64,000 nt of DNA, taken from positions 434,001 to 498,000 of the forward strand of contig NZ_CP114287.1 of NCBI RefSeq assembly GCF_027111295.1. The letters are read 5' to 3'. Position numbers and translations under genes: made by a program. The notes under the pieces were generated by a model. It did no database searches. It worked only from the letters and a program-made list of their open reading frames with translations, and had not been told where the DNA came from. Positions within the stretch are counted from its first letter, which is position 1. Every line of letters starts with the position of its first letter. Below, piece after piece: positions 44,307-54,262 of the stretch. The stretch comes from Flavobacterium gelatinilyticum. GTDB taxonomy: Bacteria > Bacteroidota > Bacteroidia > Flavobacteriales > Flavobacteriaceae.

Positions 44307-44528
44307 TCAGCATTCTAAAATAGTTCCATCCGGCAATATTGTAGGCAGGCATGGCACCGGCTCATAAATATCCGCACACGGATAATTAGGATATTCTGCC
44401 GGATTTGCATTTATCGGCGCCCAGTTGCCATCTGAACAAACCGGATGCAGTTCTCTTCCCATAATATATTTTTGTTCTTCTTTGCTTAAAACTTCTATTC
44501 CTCTAAAATTTAAAATTGACTTCAACAT
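44307..44528 (-). CDS. Short Cys-containing peptide with a bacteriocin-type leader
   Basis: 73 residues. The first 25, MLKSILNFRGIEVLSKEEQK then YIMGR, match the leader pattern of Bacteroidetes secreted peptides (LxxxGxxxLSKxEQKxIxGG), but the cleavage GG is GR here. The rest has four Cys, many Pro and acidic residues (HPVCSDGNW, YPNYPCADIYEPVPC, ILEC). The family leaders are cut by a peptidase-containing ABC exporter; none is encoded nearby, so export would need a distant transporter. A terminator on each side makes it an independent unit. The function of the mature peptide is unknown. Confidence 0.75.
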   Translation of the reverse strand: MLKSILNFRGIEVLSKEEQKYIMGRELHPVCSDGNWAPINANPAEYPNYPCADIYEPVPCLPTILPDGTILEC

Positions 44529-44604
44529 AATAATTTAGGTAATTAAATTTGTCAGCTCAATCATTTTTACGTCTGTTGAGATTCAGACTTTACAGAAAAT
44601 AAAG

Positions 44605-44631
44605 AGAAAAAACAGCCCGGTTAAGGGCTGT
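44605..44631 (-). terminator. Terminator of the SUS-type operon
   Basis: Minus strand: ACAGCCC, loop TTAACC, GGGCTGT, then TTTTTT. Lies 38 bases after the DUF4302 gene. Confidence 0.9.
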
Positions 44632-44668
44632 CCCCTTTCAAAATAAAAATTAAAACTAAAAACTAACC

Positions 44669-46009
44669 TTAAAGCTCCCAAGCCGACATTCTAAACGAAC
44701 TTGACGAACTTGTAAATGTAAATACGGTATTGGTATATCCTATTTTAAAGTTTTCTCGTTTAAAATAAATACCGTTAGGATCTGTAAGGTGACTGTCGAA
44801 AGCAGCTAAGAATGGCGGTGCCGGAGCTGTTGTATTGCCGCTCCATGACTTATGTTTTAAAATAACCTTTTTACCTTCGGCATCTTCTACTACGTCAACA
44901 AAATGGAAAATTGCTCCTCTTCCAACAAATGTATAATAGATGAAATTTCCAAGTGAATGGTTCATATAAATCTGGATTGATGATATGGCCTGTCCTGCAG
45001 GAAGCAAATCATCTACCTTAGCCAATTCCTGCTTAAATAATACTGAATTTGTAGATGCGTCTTCTATATAATCTCCAGGATAATATCCAAATACAGCTAA
45101 TGGTCTTCCCGGAAGCAGCATTTTATAATCGTCTGTTAATATTGGAGGTGTGTTTGTAAACTTAATAGTTGCTGTAACACCGCCTGTTCCTGTTGCCACG
45201 AAATTATTCGTTGCGGCATCATATACGAAATTCGTTAATTTTTGATCTTTAACTTTAACCGCCGGTTTTACTGATGCTCCTTCTGCTGTGTAAGCTACTG
45301 CAACATTAAAACTGTCGTTTGAATTTGGGATTAAAGAGGTTGCCGTACCAAAACGTGCGTTAGTATTAAAATTAAACTCATACTGTTTTACAGAAGTTCC
45401 ATCATTTATTTCAATCAGTCTAAATAAAGGGCTTGTAGCTGTTCCTGTAATATGATTGTTCATCAGGGCACTTCCTGCCAAATCTGTCCAGTCTTCATCG
45501 GTTGCTTTTACAAATCGTACTTCATGACCATTTCTGTTGGTTCTAAAAATGATTTGTCCATTTTCCTGTCCATAATAGAAGAATTGAAAATCTCCTAAAT
45601 ATCCTTTACCTAATAAAGCTGCTGTTGGAAAGTTAGCTGCATCTGACAATAGATGTATTCTGTTTTGAGTTGTAAAAACCAAACTTACTGTACTTCCTAA
45701 CTGAATTTCGTACTGGCTGGTTTGTTTGGTTGTTGTATCATCAAAATCTGAAGCCATTTCTACTTTTCCTTCAGGAAGAAATTTAAATACATGTGTAAAA
45801 CCACCCAATTGTGTACTATCTGTATAATACACAGCCTTCCAGCCTTCTGCTGAAGAAAGAAGCAGATCATTTAATTCTTTTTTACGGGCATTTAATCTTT
45901 CAGTTGGTCCCTGATCAAATTTAGGATCAACTTCTGTACTCGTACATGCACCCATTATTACTGCTATAACAGCTATAACGAGGTACTTATATATGCTTTT
46001 AATTTTCAT
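44669..46009 (-). CDS. DUF4302-type surface lipoprotein
   Basis: 446 residues. Lipoprotein signal peptide with lipobox MGAC, Cys22. After the Cys, TERLNARKKELNDLLLSSAE then GWKAVYYTD matches the DUF4302 start as I remember it; the remainder is beta-rich. Members of this family are encoded with SusC/SusD and a zinc metallohydrolase lipoprotein, as here. The family role is not known; surface display and substrate binding are inferred. Last gene of the locus, 30 bases after the metallohydrolase gene. Confidence 0.82.
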   Translation of the reverse strand: MKIKSIYKYLVIAVIAVIMGACTSTEVDPKFDQGPTERLNARKKELNDLLLSSAEGWKAVYYTDSTQLGGFTHVFKFLPEGKVEMASDFDDTTTKQTSQYEIQLGSTVSLVFTTQNRIHLLSDAANFPTAALLGKGYLGDFQFFYYGQENGQIIFRTNRNGHEVRFVKATDEDWTDLAGSALMNNHITGTATSPLFRLIEINDGTSVKQYEFNFNTNARFGTATSLIPNSNDSFNVAVAYTAEGASVKPAVKVKDQKLTNFVYDAATNNFVATGTGGVTATIKFTNTPPILTDDYKMLLPGRPLAVFGYYPGDYIEDASTNSVLFKQELAKVDDLLPAGQAISSIQIYMNHSLGNFIYYTFVGRGAIFHFVDVVEDAEGKKVILKHKSWSGNTTAPAPPFLAAFDSHLTDPNGIYFKRENFKIGYTNTVFTFTSSSSSFRMSAWEL

Positions 46010-46039
46010 AATATTGATTTTTTACTTAATTAGTCATTA

Positions 46040-46912
46040 TTATTTTTTCTTTTGAGTGCTGATTACAGCATCAGTATTTTTTTGTGCTTCATCTCTTAAA
46101 GCATAAAAATTGATATTAAAAGCTTCTTTATAATATCGAACAACAAGTGCTTCTTTCTTTTTAATATTTTCCACACCAAAAGGATCTTCAATACTTTCAA
46201 GCAAAGCCTGGTATTCTTCAGGTGAGCTTATCAAAATCATCGAAGCAGTTTCTGCAAAATCTTCGGTAACATTTAATCTGGCATAACTTGTTACAAAACC
46301 TAATTCTCTTGAATCAGCATCATCTTCTACGTACCAGCTTGATGTATATCCTGAAGGTGTCAGTTTTGACCAGGTTTTAATATCAAATGGTTTGGTCTGG
46401 TTCAGGATGTGTACATATTCATGCTGAATGGTGTGAATAAACTCGGTTACATCAGCCCTGTCTGTTTTGTCCAGATCATTTACCTGAAACAGGGAAACTC
46501 TCTGTCCGCCTTCTGCTAAACCTAAAGTTCTGGTACCGTTTGTATTTAGGTTCATACCTCCAACTAAAACAAATTCTCTTGGAGCAATTATTTTTACAAA
46601 ATCAGTTCCGCCAACAGCTGTATAACTGTCGATCCAGATCTTTTTTACTACCTCCATTGCCGGCTGTACTTTATCGACAGCAGGCGGGAATAAATAACGG
46701 CTGTTATCTACGAGATTCTGATCCCATTCGTAGTATACTTTAATATTATAAGGATCCAGGAAACTGGTGTCGATCCATCTGTCAAGATCTGTTTTTATAG
46801 GAGTTGAATAATCTAACTGACTCTCGGTTGGCTGATCTTCCTGAGCGCATGCAGTAAAAAGTACTAATCCTGTAATTACTGCTATTCTTTTATATAGATT
46901 TACTATTTTCAT
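46040..46912 (-). CDS. SUS-associated zinc metallohydrolase lipoprotein
   Basis: 290 residues. Lipobox FTAC, Cys22. The catalytic site HEYVH is at 164-168 in a helix (IHTIQHEYVHILNQ), the HExxH zinc pattern; the third ligand is probably the Glu in NVTEDFAET or an upstream Asp in YVEDDADSRELG. This matches the substrate-import-associated zinc metallohydrolase family. It suggests that the imported substrate contains peptide or ester bonds. 19 bases after susD. Confidence 0.85.
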   Translation of the reverse strand: MKIVNLYKRIAVITGLVLFTACAQEDQPTESQLDYSTPIKTDLDRWIDTSFLDPYNIKVYYEWDQNLVDNSRYLFPPAVDKVQPAMEVVKKIWIDSYTAVGGTDFVKIIAPREFVLVGGMNLNTNGTRTLGLAEGGQRVSLFQVNDLDKTDRADVTEFIHTIQHEYVHILNQTKPFDIKTWSKLTPSGYTSSWYVEDDADSRELGFVTSYARLNVTEDFAETASMILISSPEEYQALLESIEDPFGVENIKKKEALVVRYYKEAFNINFYALRDEAQKNTDAVISTQKKK

Positions 46913-46931
46913 ACTAATTTAGATTTGTTTT

Positions 46932-48416
46932 TTACCTTGGATTTTGCTCTATTCCGTTATCTATTGCTCTCTGAGGTATCTGCAATACTCTTCGTTTATC
47001 ATTTTTCTGCAGTATATTGTTATTCACAACCTGTCCAAACTGATATGTATTGTGTTCTACAACAAGATTAAAGCGTCTGATATCAAACCATCTTATTCCT
47101 TCATGAAGAAACTCTCTTCTTCTAGCTTCTGCAATTGCTTTTATATAAGAAGTCTGCAGAGGAGTTAGTGTATAGTACGGAGTAAACTCATTATCCACAA
47201 CCGGATACATATCTACAATCATTTCTTCTGTTAATATATCTGCCGCTGGATTGTACCCGCTTGTTCTGGTTCCCAGAAAATATTGTAACTCGTCATTTGC
47301 TTCAGCAATCTGATTTTTCATTACAAGAGCTTCAATTCTGTTAAGGTAAAACTCATCATTGCTTAATAAAACGGTACCTGTATAAGCTTCTCCAATTCCG
47401 GCAGTTACGTTAGTATATTTAAAATATTCATAGAACTTAGGAACCAAAACCGTTATACCGCCTCTATACTGTCCTGAAGCTGTAATCAGCCAGCGTTTTC
47501 CCCAAATATTAGTAGCTGGTCCTAAAATCTGATCGGATCTGTTTCCTGCAAGAGTAAATCTGTTTGTATAACTTCTTCCCCAGATTGAGTTTGGATACGA
47601 TACTAACAAATTGGTTTCTGTATCTACTTTAGAATATTCCAAAGGTCTGTCAGCAAAAGGAGTGGCATTAAAAGCAGCATAATTTCTCAGGTTATCCGGT
47701 TTAGAACCTAAACTTTGAGAAACTTCCAAAACTTTGTCCCAATCTCCTTTTACAAGATAAAAACGGCTTGCAAATGCTTTAGCGGCTTCTACTGTAAAAT
47801 GATATCTTGGTTCTTTATATTCATTAGTAACATATTTTAAACCTTCTGTAAGATCCTGCTCGATAAAATCGAATACTTCTTTAACGGTATTTCTTTTATA
47901 AGGCTCTAATAAAACTTTTTCCGGTTTTGTAACATACGGAACACCAAGATCCTTAGAAGCAGTAGCCGGATTATAGGCATTGCCCCAGAATGAAACCAGC
48001 ATAAAGTGCGAATACGCTCTTGCTATCAAAGCTTCTCCTTTCTGCGGATTCAAACTTGAAGGATTACCTAACTCGTCAATCGCTGCCAAAGCCTGATTAG
48101 CAGCTGCAATTGCTTTGTAAGATGCATTCCAGAATGAAGATTCTGTGTCAATATCAAGCTGGGTCTGCACCTCCCAGTTGTAACTTTGTCTGTTATCAAT
48201 ATCAGAACTGGTTAGCTCACTGTCAAACACATTATCTGACATTGTTTCTGCAATTGCCATATAAGTGTTTTCAGGATAAGCTGTAACTAATAGTTCTGAA
48301 ATCTTTTCAGGTGTATCGATTTGAGTTCTGTTATCCGGAATCTCTGAAAGAAAATCATCGCAGCTGCAAAGACTTATTATCAATAATAATGAAAGTGCTG
48401 TTTTTATATTTTTCAT
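46932..48416 (-). CDS. SusD/RagB-family surface lipoprotein
   Basis: 494 residues. Lipobox around LCSC, Cys19, followed by DDFL. TPR-containing SusD core (LIARAYSHFMLVSFWGNAYN, ARAYSHF helix pair) and the C-terminal RRREFLHEGIRWFDIRRFNL stretch typical of RagB/SusD. It caps the SusC barrel and binds substrate. 11 bases after susC, so co-transcribed. Confidence 0.95.
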   Translation of the reverse strand: MKNIKTALSLLLIISLCSCDDFLSEIPDNRTQIDTPEKISELLVTAYPENTYMAIAETMSDNVFDSELTSSDIDNRQSYNWEVQTQLDIDTESSFWNASYKAIAAANQALAAIDELGNPSSLNPQKGEALIARAYSHFMLVSFWGNAYNPATASKDLGVPYVTKPEKVLLEPYKRNTVKEVFDFIEQDLTEGLKYVTNEYKEPRYHFTVEAAKAFASRFYLVKGDWDKVLEVSQSLGSKPDNLRNYAAFNATPFADRPLEYSKVDTETNLLVSYPNSIWGRSYTNRFTLAGNRSDQILGPATNIWGKRWLITASGQYRGGITVLVPKFYEYFKYTNVTAGIGEAYTGTVLLSNDEFYLNRIEALVMKNQIAEANDELQYFLGTRTSGYNPAADILTEEMIVDMYPVVDNEFTPYYTLTPLQTSYIKAIAEARRREFLHEGIRWFDIRRFNLVVEHNTYQFGQVVNNNILQKNDKRRVLQIPQRAIDNGIEQNPR

Positions 48417-48427
48417 GATTAATCTAA

Positions 48428-51400
48428 TTAAAATGAAAGATTTATAGTAAATGTATACTGAGAAGTGATTGGGAAAGCAACCCCTCCTGTGTTACGGAAC
48501 TCAGGATCTTGTCCGTTTAGTCTCTTATCTGAATAAATCAGCCAAGGATTCACAGCAGAACCTTTAAGAGTAAAAGTGCTTAATCCTAGTTTTTTCTTGT
48601 AATCACTAGGAAATTCCCAGCTAAGTGATACATTTTTCAAACGTACGAAGTCACCATCAGCAACTCTTACATCAGAGAAATTATAAGTATTGTAAGCAAT
48701 CTGTAAATCTCTTTCTCCGTAATTTCTGTTTAGCAGTCTGTCTGCAATAACCGGAACATTGGTGTAATTTTCATCTCCCGGATTGATCCATCTGTTTGTA
48801 TATTCTTTTGTAAAAACAGTTAAATCAGTATATTCATTACTGTAAACCGGATTCAAACGAACTTTATTTCCTCCTGATCCTACAACAAAAACATATAAAG
48901 ACCAGTTTTTGTATGTAAAGGTATTTGCCAGACCCACTGATTTGTTAGGTTCGATTGATCCCTCATATTTCAGATAGCTTGTAACATCTTTTGTATCCTG
49001 AAAATCAGCTTTTGTAATATTGTTTTCTGCTCCGTCCTGTAAAAGGAAAGTTGGAAGACCTTCTCTGTTTAATCCTGTAAACTGATACGAATAAATAGAG
49101 TTTCTAGGATGTCCTACAGCATTTCCTCCGTTTGAATCGACTAAGTCAAATGCTGTTGGTCTGTTTTGCAGTTTTGTAATTTTCTGATCAAATACTGAGA
49201 AATTCAAAGTTGTAGACCATTTAAAACTGTCTGTTTTAATATTTTGAGTTGTTATACCAAATTCAATACCCTTCGTTTCCATATCGGCATTGTTTCCTTG
49301 TTTAATAGATTCTCCGCCGATTCCTGAAGTAATTACATAGTCAATTAAATCGAATGCTTTACGACGGTAAATATCTGTCGTTAAAGAGATTCTGTTATTA
49401 AACATTCCTAAATCTACTCCAATATTGGTTTCAAATTGTTTCTCCCAAGTTAAGTCCTGGTTTTGTAAATCTTCGATTCTGATAGCATTTTCTCTGTCAT
49501 CAAGATTAAAACGGTCTGTTATAAAACTCTTATAAATTGCCAGTGAATTGGTCGCAGGACCAGCAGTAGCAGTAAGACCGTAAGAAGCTCTTAAAGCCAA
49601 AGTGTTGATTGTTTCATTGTTTTTCATGAAGCTTTCTTCGGCAACATTCCATTTTCCACTGAAAGTATAAGTTGGAAGCCATCTTGATGAATTGCTGTTT
49701 CCTTGTCTGTTAGAACCATCGTAACGACCTGTAACAGAAGCTGTATAACGACGATCGTATGTATATCCAACTTTCCCGAAGAAACCTACTGTACGCTCTC
49801 TTTCTTCTCCAAATTCATAATAAGAATCTCCTCCATTTACAATTTTTTCAATGATTTTAGGATCAATGAAAGAAGTAAATCCTTTGTCATACTGCAATCC
49901 TACAGCTGTAAAATTATCATTTGTTCTGTCCAGAGATCTAAGTTCTGTACCAAAGAAACCTTCTAATTCATGCTTTTCATTTAATGTATTTCTGTACGTA
50001 ATACTATTTCTAACATTATAAGAAGTCATATCGTTGGTAAACTTTCTTAAGAATCCGCCGCTTGGTAAAACAGATACTTTTGGAGCCGTTAAATCATTTG
50101 GATCCTGATATAAAAATACGTTAGCTTCTTGAATTTGTGCATTTTCGTTATCTCCCACACCTGCATTATATGCGCCGACAACATTTGATCCTTCATAAAT
50201 TTGGTGTTGTCTTGATGTATTAGCATAACGAGCTGATGCTGTTAAATTGTAGTTTAAGTTTTTATTGATTTTATAATCTAAATCCATTTGAAAACGAATG
50301 TCTTTTACATCAATTTCCAAAGTATTGTTTGCAAGCTCGTTGATGATATTCATTGGAGCCCAGTTGTTCTGGTAGTACTCCAGATTACCGTTTTCATCAT
50401 ACGGTCTTAAAGTTCTGCTTGTACTTAAAACATAGTTAAATGGGTTGATATCAAAATCTCTGGTTGTTTTTCCAAACACCACATCCTGTTTGCTTTCGTA
50501 AGATCCCGGAGCACCTTGTTTACGAATAGATCCTAAAGTAGATAACGTAATATTTAGTTTATCATTTACAAAGAAAGTCCCTTTAATGTTTGATGATAAC
50601 TGCTGTACATTATCAGCTATTGTCCATCCCGGATCTGTATAATATCCTAAAGACGCATAAAATGTATTGTTTTTTCCACCGCCTGAGAAGCTTAATGAGT
50701 GATTTTGAGTAATTGATGGTCTGAATAAAACATTAAACCAGTCCGTATTGGCTAATTCGTATTTTCTTAGGAATTCGTTAATGTAAGGCTGATCGTTTTT
50801 AACTCCAAACTGACCTCCGGATGTGTTATAACGGTTTACTTCTTTTGCTAAAATATTATAAGCTCCTCCAAATCTTCCTGTATAAGAAGAACTTAAATCA
50901 AGATATCCTTTTTGTTTCATTTCCTGAAATACACTCATAGATTCCTGAGAGTTCAGAATATCATACTGTGTATAACTTGGAACTGTTCTTACGGTGTTTT
51001 CTACCGAATAGCTTATTTTTAAAGGTGAATCTCTGCGTCCTTGTTTTGTTGTCACGACCACTACTCCATTTAGCGATCTTGATCCATAAATTGACGTAGC
51101 CGATGCATCCTTAAGAACTTCGATACTTTGGATATCATTGGCATTTAAACCTGCTACAGAAGAACTTAACAAAGTTGCTGAGTTTCCTGAAGCTAAATCT
51201 GCAAATGTTACATTGATAATATCTTCCTGAACAACACCGTCAATTACCCATAATGGTTTTGTATCTCCAAAAATTGAAGAAGATCCACGCACAGTAATTT
51301 TAGGAGCGGTACCAAAAGTTCCTGTAACATTCTGTACGGTTACCCCTGCTGCTTTTCCTTCAATCATTCGGCTTACGTCAACAACACCTTCAACTTTTAA

Positions 51401-52144
51401 TTCTGATCCGGAAATTTTACTGATCGCTCCGGTAAATGTTCTTTTAGAAGTTTTTTCGTAACCTGTCGTTACAATTACCTCTTTTAAATTTTGTCCAGCT
51501 TCGGTTAATACTACTGTCGGCGTAACATTCTCGATTCCTATTTCTTTTGTCTCCATACCTACGTAAGAAATAATAAGTCTGTCTGAGTTTGCCGGCATTT
51601 CGATCGTAAAATTACCATCGAAATCAGTTAATACAGCTATTTTTGTCCCTTTTGCCATTACAGTAGCTCCTGGAAGAGGGCTTCCGCTCTGATCTGTAAT
51701 TTTACCTTTAATAATTGGACCTGCTGTTAAGGCTTCAAAAAGAGAATCATGAATATCTGCATTGGCAAAAGAATTAACATTAGCCGATTTTTGCAGAATA
51801 ATCTGATTGCTCACTTCTGAAAAAGTGATATTAAAAGGCACCAAAATTCGGCTCAAAATACTTGAGAGCGTTTCCTGATTTGCTTCAATACTTACTTTGT
51901 TCGCCAATTGGGGAAGTCTGGAATTGTACGAAAATTTTACATGCGCAGACTTTTCAATTTTAGACAATGCATTATCAAGAGTCAAATTTTCAACTGTAAT
52001 TGTAACTTTGGTATCTAATTTTTTTTGTCCATTTACATTATTTGCCACAGCAAAGCTTGAAAACACAAGTGCTAAGACAAACTGAAATAGTGTTATTTTC
52101 ATGATTCTATGGAGTAATCGTTGTTTAACAACTGGTTTTTTCAT
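48428..52144 (-). CDS. SusC/RagA TonB-dependent transporter with STN signalling domain
   Basis: 1238 residues. The N-terminus has a membrane segment and an STN (secretin/TonB short N-terminal) domain (about 45-120, ALSKIEKSAHVKFSYNSR), then a carboxypeptidase-regulatory-like beta-sandwich (GKITDQSGSPLPGATVMAKG), the plug (VVVTTKQGRR, SSIFGDTKPLWVIDGVVQ) and a 22-strand barrel ending in Phe (YTFTINLSF). The STN domain contacts FecR in the periplasm, so this protein is both importer and sensor. It imports its substrate with TonB energy together with SusD. Confidence 0.95.
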   Translation of the reverse strand: MKKPVVKQRLLHRIMKITLFQFVLALVFSSFAVANNVNGQKKLDTKVTITVENLTLDNALSKIEKSAHVKFSYNSRLPQLANKVSIEANQETLSSILSRILVPFNITFSEVSNQIILQKSANVNSFANADIHDSLFEALTAGPIIKGKITDQSGSPLPGATVMAKGTKIAVLTDFDGNFTIEMPANSDRLIISYVGMETKEIGIENVTPTVVLTEAGQNLKEVIVTTGYEKTSKRTFTGAISKISGSELKVEGVVDVSRMIEGKAAGVTVQNVTGTFGTAPKITVRGSSSIFGDTKPLWVIDGVVQEDIINVTFADLASGNSATLLSSSVAGLNANDIQSIEVLKDASATSIYGSRSLNGVVVVTTKQGRRDSPLKISYSVENTVRTVPSYTQYDILNSQESMSVFQEMKQKGYLDLSSSYTGRFGGAYNILAKEVNRYNTSGGQFGVKNDQPYINEFLRKYELANTDWFNVLFRPSITQNHSLSFSGGGKNNTFYASLGYYTDPGWTIADNVQQLSSNIKGTFFVNDKLNITLSTLGSIRKQGAPGSYESKQDVVFGKTTRDFDINPFNYVLSTSRTLRPYDENGNLEYYQNNWAPMNIINELANNTLEIDVKDIRFQMDLDYKINKNLNYNLTASARYANTSRQHQIYEGSNVVGAYNAGVGDNENAQIQEANVFLYQDPNDLTAPKVSVLPSGGFLRKFTNDMTSYNVRNSITYRNTLNEKHELEGFFGTELRSLDRTNDNFTAVGLQYDKGFTSFIDPKIIEKIVNGGDSYYEFGEERERTVGFFGKVGYTYDRRYTASVTGRYDGSNRQGNSNSSRWLPTYTFSGKWNVAEESFMKNNETINTLALRASYGLTATAGPATNSLAIYKSFITDRFNLDDRENAIRIEDLQNQDLTWEKQFETNIGVDLGMFNNRISLTTDIYRRKAFDLIDYVITSGIGGESIKQGNNADMETKGIEFGITTQNIKTDSFKWSTTLNFSVFDQKITKLQNRPTAFDLVDSNGGNAVGHPRNSIYSYQFTGLNREGLPTFLLQDGAENNITKADFQDTKDVTSYLKYEGSIEPNKSVGLANTFTYKNWSLYVFVVGSGGNKVRLNPVYSNEYTDLTVFTKEYTNRWINPGDENYTNVPVIADRLLNRNYGERDLQIAYNTYNFSDVRVADGDFVRLKNVSLSWEFPSDYKKKLGLSTFTLKGSAVNPWLIYSDKRLNGQDPEFRNTGGVAFPITSQYTFTINLSF

Positions 52145-52451
52145 AATTTTGATTTGTTTTGATTAATACTAATTCGAGTGTATTCTAAGAAACGTGAATT
52201 GCTCTTTACAGAGAGAAATTCAAACTTGTAAGTGTCGATAATGTTACAGCATTTCGGCACTTTTTTTATGCATTCTTTTCTACATAGGCATTTACTGGTT
52301 TTGGTTGGTTTAGTTTTTAGTTTTGTTATTTTGATAAATTAAAAAGGAAATAAATTACATTTCACAATAAAATTGAAGGACTTTACCTCAAAAATTTAAT
52401 TATTAAAAACAAACAGTCCACGCAGTGTAATTACAGTTACACTACAAAAGA
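52145..52451. other. SusC promoter region
   Basis: 307 bases, AT-rich. It should contain the ECF-dependent promoter of susC, but I see no known motif. GTGTAA (52425-52430) and TTACAC (52437-52442) form a short inverted repeat just after fecR. Confidence 0.5.
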
Positions 52452-53561
52452 CTAATTACAACCGTCTGAGGTTATAATAATCTGGCTGCCATTCATCTCA
52501 AAGCTCGTGTTATTGCCTATGCTTTTACAGACAATTTTCAGCTTTTCTGTTAAAGGCTGATCACTCAGTGAAGTGGTTAAATGACAATCTGATAATTTAT
52601 TTTTTGGATAATCTATATTTACTAAATAAGCCTGTTCGATAGTTTCAAAAATCTGCGAAACCGGAATATCGTTGAATTCAAAACTCAATTGCTCGATATT
52701 TCCAACGCTCTGTGTTAAAACAACATCCTGAGTAATATTGGTTATTTTATCAAATTTTAAATTATTGCGATAAAATCGCAGCGCCTGATTGGGCAGCAGA
52801 ATAATTTCTTCTTTATCTGACTTAGATACTAAATCATTCGACTTTACTTTTACTTTACCTGTGCGGACCAAAATCTCGACATTTGACTGATCTGAATATG
52901 CTTTTACCCTAAAACTGGTTCCAACTACTTTTGTAACAATTTCGTTAGCATATACAAAGAATGGCTTTTGCGGATTTTTACTGATTTCAAAAAAACCTTC
53001 TCCTGACAGATATACCTTTCTTTCATTACCGGTAAAGATTTTAGGATAGCTTAATTTACTATCCGGTTGTAACAGCACCGAACTTCCATCTGACAAAGTA
53101 ATGCTCTGTGCTTTATCGGTATTATTAGTCTGCTCAACCAAACCTTCGTTATCGTCTTCGATCAGTTCGTTGTAAGTAACTTTGTTATCTGATTTTAAAT
53201 AAGACGAATAAAACCATGAAGACAAAAAACAGATAAACAATGTCGCGGCAACACCGGTTAGAACTCGTTTTCTTAAAAATCTAACTTTTACAGTCTTTAC
53301 TGCTCTTTGATTCTCTTTTTCGCGGATTTTAAGCCAGGTATTTTGCAACGCTCTGTGAATATCAGAACCAGAAAGCTGATTTCCCGGAATTTGCATTGCC
53401 AGCAAAATCAACCTTGCATCTTCTACTAATTTAGCACGGTGACGGCTTTCTAAAGTCCACTCTTCCCAGCCATCGTTATCAATCTTGTGCAAAACCCAGG
53501 ACTGAAATGATTCATCTGATAAAAAATCTTCTAATTCGGTATAATTATTACGTTTTTGCAT
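52452..53561 (-). CDS. FecR-family anti-sigma factor
   Basis: 369 residues. Cytoplasmic N-terminus (about 1-90, helical), a membrane segment (about 93-112, VLTGVAATLFICFLSSW), the FecR domain (SITLSDGSSVLLQPDSKL then FTGNERKVYLSGEGFFEI) and a C-terminal DUF4974 domain (LSFEFNDIPVSQIFETIEQA). It holds the ECF sigma factor until the STN domain of SusC signals. Located between sigma and susC with an intergenic gap on each side. Confidence 0.94.
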   Translation of the reverse strand: MQKRNNYTELEDFLSDESFQSWVLHKIDNDGWEEWTLESRHRAKLVEDARLILLAMQIPGNQLSGSDIHRALQNTWLKIREKENQRAVKTVKVRFLRKRVLTGVAATLFICFLSSWFYSSYLKSDNKVTYNELIEDDNEGLVEQTNNTDKAQSITLSDGSSVLLQPDSKLSYPKIFTGNERKVYLSGEGFFEISKNPQKPFFVYANEIVTKVVGTSFRVKAYSDQSNVEILVRTGKVKVKSNDLVSKSDKEEIILLPNQALRFYRNNLKFDKITNITQDVVLTQSVGNIEQLSFEFNDIPVSQIFETIEQAYLVNIDYPKNKLSDCHLTTSLSDQPLTEKLKIVCKSIGNNTSFEMNGSQIIITSDGCN

Positions 53562-53650
53562 CTAATAATGAGGTTACAAAAACATAGAGGACAGTTTTCT
53601 TATTATATACTCACCAAATTAAGATTTTTTTTGTTTTTTTTTAACTTTAT

Positions 53651-54262
53651 TTAAAGAGTGCTTGAAAATAGTAAAGTAACAAGTGGTAAAGCACCTTTCC
53701 ATTCCTTACGAAGAGTAAGTAAACCACGATGCAATAAGTTACTCGCTGATTGATAATTAACATCCAGCATTTCTGCAATCTGTTCAACACTCAGTCCCTG
53801 ATGATATCTCAGGTAAAGCGCCTCTTTTTGTCTGGGAGGCAGTTCATTAAGAAGTTTATTTAAATATTTCACCTTTTCTTTAGTAAACTCATCATCATCG
53901 ATCAGTTCATTTTCTACCGAAAATTCCAAAAGAAAGGCAATATCATCTGTACTGGCTGTTTTTCTAAAAATATGATCTCTTTCATGCAATCGGGCAATTC
54001 TTTTGCGTACGCTCGACAAAAGATATGCTTTTACAACCACAGCACCCTGTAAAGAGTTCCGATATACCCAAATATCTGTAAATACATCCTGTACACAGTC
54101 CTGCACTTTTTCAGCAAACGGAGAAAGAGAATTTCCATAGTTTACCAAATCGTTGTAATACCTTTCGAATAATAAAGAAAAAGATTTTTCATCACCAATC
54201 TTTAAATTATTCCAAAGCGTAATATCATCAACAGTATTGACAGGCAGAATTCGGGTCTTCAT
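53651..54262 (-). CDS. ECF sigma factor (sigma-70 family)
   Basis: 203 residues from the ATG at 54262; a GTG at 54283 is open but adds 7 residues without support. Region 2 is FSLLFERYYNDLVNYGNSL with the VQDCVQDVFTDIW stretch; region 4 is LPPRQKEALYLRYHQGLSVE and QIAEMLDVNYQSAS. It is a FecI-like ECF factor of the Bacteroidetes SUS-associated type, expected to drive the susC operon when released by FecR. Confidence 0.94.
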   Translation of the reverse strand: MKTRILPVNTVDDITLWNNLKIGDEKSFSLLFERYYNDLVNYGNSLSPFAEKVQDCVQDVFTDIWVYRNSLQGAVVVKAYLLSSVRKRIARLHERDHIFRKTASTDDIAFLLEFSVENELIDDDEFTKEKVKYLNKLLNELPPRQKEALYLRYHQGLSVEQIAEMLDVNYQSASNLLHRGLLTLRKEWKGALPLVTLLFSSTL

